A stretch of DNA of 64,000 nucleotides, from the NCBI RefSeq assembly GCF_013425525.1, contig NZ_JACCKA010000029.1, positions 53,994 through 117,993 of the forward strand, read 5' to 3'. The translations under genes were made by a program, and so were the position numbers. This document shows positions 61,221-64,000 of this stretch, piece after piece. The stretch comes from Luteimonas salinisoli (GTDB lineage Bacteria > Pseudomonadota > Gammaproteobacteria > Xanthomonadales > Xanthomonadaceae). Each line of letters opens with the position of its first letter. The stretch's first letter is position 1. The notes below the pieces were generated by a model that was given only the letters and a program-made list of their open reading frames with translations, did not search any database and was not told the origin of the DNA.

Positions 61221-64000
61221 ATGAACGACGAAACGATCGGCGGCCGCCCGCGGGCGCGTGCCTTGCTGGCGGCTACCCTGGCGGCGGTGCTGACCGCCTG
61301 TGGCGGCGGGGGAGGCGGCAACGTCCGCCCGGATCCCGCGTCGCCTCCCGCGCCGCCCCCCGCCACGCCGCCGCCTCCCCCGCCTCCCTCGCCGCCGGAG
61401 CCGCCGCCGACCTCGCCGACTCCGCAACCCGCGGCCGATGCGCACTTGACGCTGACCAACGCCGGCGCAGCCCACGACCTCGGCTACAGCGGCGCCGGCT
61501 ATCGCATCGGCGTGATCGATACCGGCATCAACCGCGATCATCCCGCACTGGCAGGCCGGGTGACCGACAACCTCGTCTACGTCGGGCCAGGCAACGACCT
61601 GAGCGTCGACGACGTCGTCGGCCACGGCACCACGGTGGCGCAGATCGCTGCCGGCGCACCGGTCGGCGCATGGCCCGGCGGCATCGCACCCGGCGCCGAG
61701 CTCCTCTCGGCGCGCATCATCGGCGACGAGCCGCCCGAGGACGACGGCTCCGGCGACGGCAACGAGGTCGGCGGCGCGCTGGGCCTGCTGCCGATCCACC
61801 AGGACCTGGTCGCCCGCGGCATGCGGATCATGAACAACTCCTGGGGCGGCCTGTACTGGACGAATCCGTCGGCCACCGATCCGATCGCATCCGAGTACCG
61901 CTCCTTCGTCCACGACCGCGACGGACTGGTGGTCTTCTCCACCGGCAACGAATCCCGCGCGAATCCTTCCGACATGGCCGCGCTGCCCAGCCAGCCCGGC
62001 CCCGGCGGCACCCGGCCGGCGGCGGATCTCGAACGCGGCTGGCTGGCGGTTGCGGCGCTCGACACGGCCAACCCGACGCAGCTGGCCCATTACTCGAACG
62101 CCTGCGGCACGGCCATGAACTACTGTCTGGTGGCGCCCGGCACGGTGATGTTCACCGGCCACGACGACACGTCCGCCGCCGATGCGACGTACTGGTACGG
62201 CAGCGGCACCTCGTTCGCCGCCCCGCAGGTATCGGGCGCAGCGGCGCTGGTCTGGGAAGCGTTCCCGTACTTCGACAACGACCTGGTGCGGCAGACGCTG
62301 CTCGGCACCGCCACCGACCTCGGCGCACCTGGCCCGGATACTGTATTCGGTTATGGCCTGCTGAACGCCGGCAAGGCGGTGCGCGGTCCGGCGAGATTCG
62401 ACTGGGGGGACGTCGTCGTCAACCTCGGTGGGCACCAGGGCAGCACGTGGCAGAACTCCATCGGCGGTGCGGGCGGTCTCATCGTGGATGGCAACGGGCA
62501 GCCCGGCAACCTCATGCTGGAAGGCGAGAACACCTATAGCGGAACCACGCGAGTTCGCGGAAACGCGGTTCTAGGCATCAATAGTTCCTTGAGTTCCCCG
62601 ATCCACGTCGAACCCACTGGCGCCGTTCAAGTGTTCCAAGGAACGCTGCAAGGCGAGATTCTGAACCAAGGCAGCTTGAGCATCGGGAACAGTGGTGATA
62701 GGGCCGGCGTGGCGTTCGCCAGCGACATCCGCAATGAAGGATTCTTCATGGTCGGACCTTATCCAAGCGCCACGTTCGAGGGCGATTATGTCCAGACAGA
62801 ACGCGGAGTTCTCAGTATCTACCTCGGTTCCGACCCACTGCATTTCCAAGGGCACGCGTTGCTCGATGGGACTCTCGACGTGAACGGGGTCGTGACTGGC
62901 TACGTGGCGCGCAGCAACACGGAGGTACTGATCGCCGACGGCGGGGTATCGGGGACGTTTTCGATGATGTCCTGGAATCCGAGCCTGGTGCTGGTCGCGA
63001 CGTTTGGTTACGGGACCGATCGGGTATGGCTGGATGTCGAGCGTGCAGACATGGCCGCCACAGCGGGAGGGCTGGCCGGCATGACGGCGTCATCACTGGA
63101 TTCGGCCGCTCGGCTGGAGACTGCCTTTCGAAGAATCGATAGCCAATTGCTTGGGGCAGGCGCCGACCAGATGCGCACCGACGACAATCTCGTCCGCGCG
63201 GCCGGACAGATCCAGCAGGTGCAGACCGCTGCCGCGTTCGAGGCAACGCTGGACAGCCTCTCCGGCAAGGCCCACGCGGCGGCTTCGGCGATGACCTTCG
63301 AAAGCATCGACCTCAACCGGCGGACGCTGGCCTCGCGCTTCGGCGAACTGGTCGATCGGCCGGCGATCAGCGGCGCGTGGACGCAGGCGCTGGGCGGCGC
63401 GGGATCGGCGAGTTTCGGCGGCGGCGGGTACCAGCTGGACGGCTGGATGCTGGGCAACGATTACCGACTGGGAACGTCCGGCGTGGCCGGCTTCGCCTTC
63501 GGCCAGACCCGCGCCGACAGCACAGTGTCCGGTGGTCCGGAGCGCGGCCGCGACCGCCAGGCCCAGGGACAGGTCTATGGCGGTTGGCTGCATGGCAACG
63601 GCTATGCGATGGGTCAAGTCGGATTCGGTCGCTACGACCGGCGGATCGACCGGCAGCTGCTGCTCGGCAATGGCCAGTCCGCGGTACAGGCCGACTACAC
63701 CGGCGAATTCGTCTCGACCAGCCTCGAGGCCGGCTACCGCTTCAGCCGTGGCGCCAGCAGCCTGACGCCCTATGCCGGCGCCGAACATGCGCGGATCGAG
63801 AGCGACGGCTTCCACGAGCAGGGCGCCTCCGGGTTCGGCCTGCGCACCGGAGCGATCGCCTCATCGCGCACCCAGGCGATCGCCGGCATGCGCGCCGCGC
63901 ATGCGTGGCGCGGCCTGGACCTGCGCGGCTACGCCGAGTGGCAGCACACCCTGAGCGCAGACGGTCTGCAGATCGATGCCAGCTTCGTCGGCGTCGATGC
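61221..64000 (+). CDS. S8 serine protease autotransporter lipoprotein, 3' part outside the window
   Basis: The frame is open from the ATG at 61221 to the window end (926 residues so far). A lipoprotein signal ends in the lipobox LTAC with Cys27, then a Gly stretch and a long Pro-rich linker (about 35-72). A subtilisin-type domain (about 80-390) has the triad Asp100 (GVIDTGIN), His135 (VGHGTTVAQIAAG) and Ser331 (GTSFAAPQVSGAA), plus FSTGNES for the oxyanion Asn. NLMLEGENTYSGTTRVR is an autotransporter-associated beta repeat. From about 660 the beginning of a C-terminal barrel is visible (GAWTQALGGAG, AGYRFSRGASSLTPYAGAE). It probably stays on the surface or releases its protease domain. GGGGA upstream supports the start. 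Confidence 0.92.
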   Translation, partial: MNDETIGGRPRARALLAATLAAVLTACGGGGGGNVRPDPASPPAPPPATPPPPPPPSPPEPPPTSPTPQPAADAHLTLTNAGAAHDLGYSGAGYRIGVIDTGINRDHPALAGRVTDNLVYVGPGNDLSVDDVVGHGTTVAQIAAGAPVGAWPGGIAPGAELLSARIIGDEPPEDDGSGDGNEVGGALGLLPIHQDLVARGMRIMNNSWGGLYWTNPSATDPIASEYRSFVHDRDGLVVFSTGNESRANPSDMAALPSQPGPGGTRPAADLERGWLAVAALDTANPTQLAHYSNACGTAMNYCLVAPGTVMFTGHDDTSAADATYWYGSGTSFAAPQVSGAAALVWEAFPYFDNDLVRQTLLGTATDLGAPGPDTVFGYGLLNAGKAVRGPARFDWGDVVVNLGGHQGSTWQNSIGGAGGLIVDGNGQPGNLMLEGENTYSGTTRVRGNAVLGINSSLSSPIHVEPTGAVQVFQGTLQGEILNQGSLSIGNSGDRAGVAFASDIRNEGFFMVGPYPSATFEGDYVQTERGVLSIYLGSDPLHFQGHALLDGTLDVNGVVTGYVARSNTEVLIADGGVSGTFSMMSWNPSLVLVATFGYGTDRVWLDVERADMAATAGGLAGMTASSLDSAARLETAFRRIDSQLLGAGADQMRTDDNLVRAAGQIQQVQTAAAFEATLDSLSGKAHAAASAMTFESIDLNRRTLASRFGELVDRPAISGAWTQALGGAGSASFGGGGYQLDGWMLGNDYRLGTSGVAGFAFGQTRADSTVSGGPERGRDRQAQGQVYGGWLHGNGYAMGQVGFGRYDRRIDRQLLLGNGQSAVQADYTGEFVSTSLEAGYRFSRGASSLTPYAGAEHARIESDGFHEQGASGFGLRTGAIASSRTQAIAGMRAAHAWRGLDLRGYAEWQHTLSADGLQIDASFVGVD

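Noticed and set aside
61097..62539. Open frame overlapping the autotransporter in another frame
   Set aside because: The in-frame protease triad and lipobox lie in the frame beginning at 61221; the other product is an Arg-rich shadow.

Overview
The window is about 70% GC and gene-dense. It reads as chromosomal DNA of a Xanthomonadaceae-type gammaproteobacterium, probably near Luteimonas, Lysobacter or Stenotrophomonas. This rests on glmS and glmU flanking a complete atp operon, DUF1415/DUF3016/DUF4031 proteins, GTAG-type REP elements and heavy use of 4-bp ATGA/GTGA gene overlaps. No species-level claim is possible from the sequence alone. I see no rRNA, tRNA, CRISPR array, prophage or insertion sequence.

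Layout. 1-292: tail of a LytTR regulator. 398-2227: glmS (minus). 2266-10087: a plus-strand operon with a recognisable sigma-54 promoter. It encodes a membrane-fusion protein, a 70-residue peptide translationally coupled to it, an ABC ATPase, two MacB/FtsX-type permeases, a sigma-54 response regulator and its histidine kinase. 10157-14340: a coupled pair of exported proteins of unknown function, one built of YwqK/MORN-like repeats. 14840-17772: an exported unknown protein and an exported amidohydrolase. 17946-21083: glmU, a GtrA-like membrane protein and an exported P1 (DmpA-type) peptidase. 21445-28982: atpIBEFHAGDC on the minus strand, with four long GGGAATCG-type inverted repeats in four consecutive intercistronic gaps. 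29469-34741: an outer-membrane barrel and two exported cell-wall enzymes (SpoIID-like and Amidase_2) that share a C-terminal module.

34966-40941: an overlapping operon of aceF (two lipoyl domains), an NTF2-like protein, an MscS channel, lpdA with its own lipoyl domain, and an unknown exported protein. aceE is not here. 41077-48556: a YggN-like protein, OmpW, several small membrane or exported proteins, an EamA transporter, DUF1415, and the 16S rRNA modification pair rsmC-rsuA. 48614-52663: a YbbP/YbbA-like ABC pair divergent from a TesA-like esterase. 52807-55272: an 821-residue protein made largely of about nine ~57-residue helical repeats. 55417-59561: DUF3016, a BetT-like BCCT transporter preceded by an outer-membrane porin-like gene, and DUF4031. 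59569-64000: a small proline-rich exported protein, a double-BON protein that arose by recent tandem duplication, and an S8 protease autotransporter lipoprotein that runs off the right edge.

Most promising for novelty: the sigma-54-controlled ABC/peptide operon (2266-10087), the 57-residue repeat protein (52807-55272), the shared C-terminal module of the two wall enzymes (30445-34741), and the hairpin family inside the atp operon.
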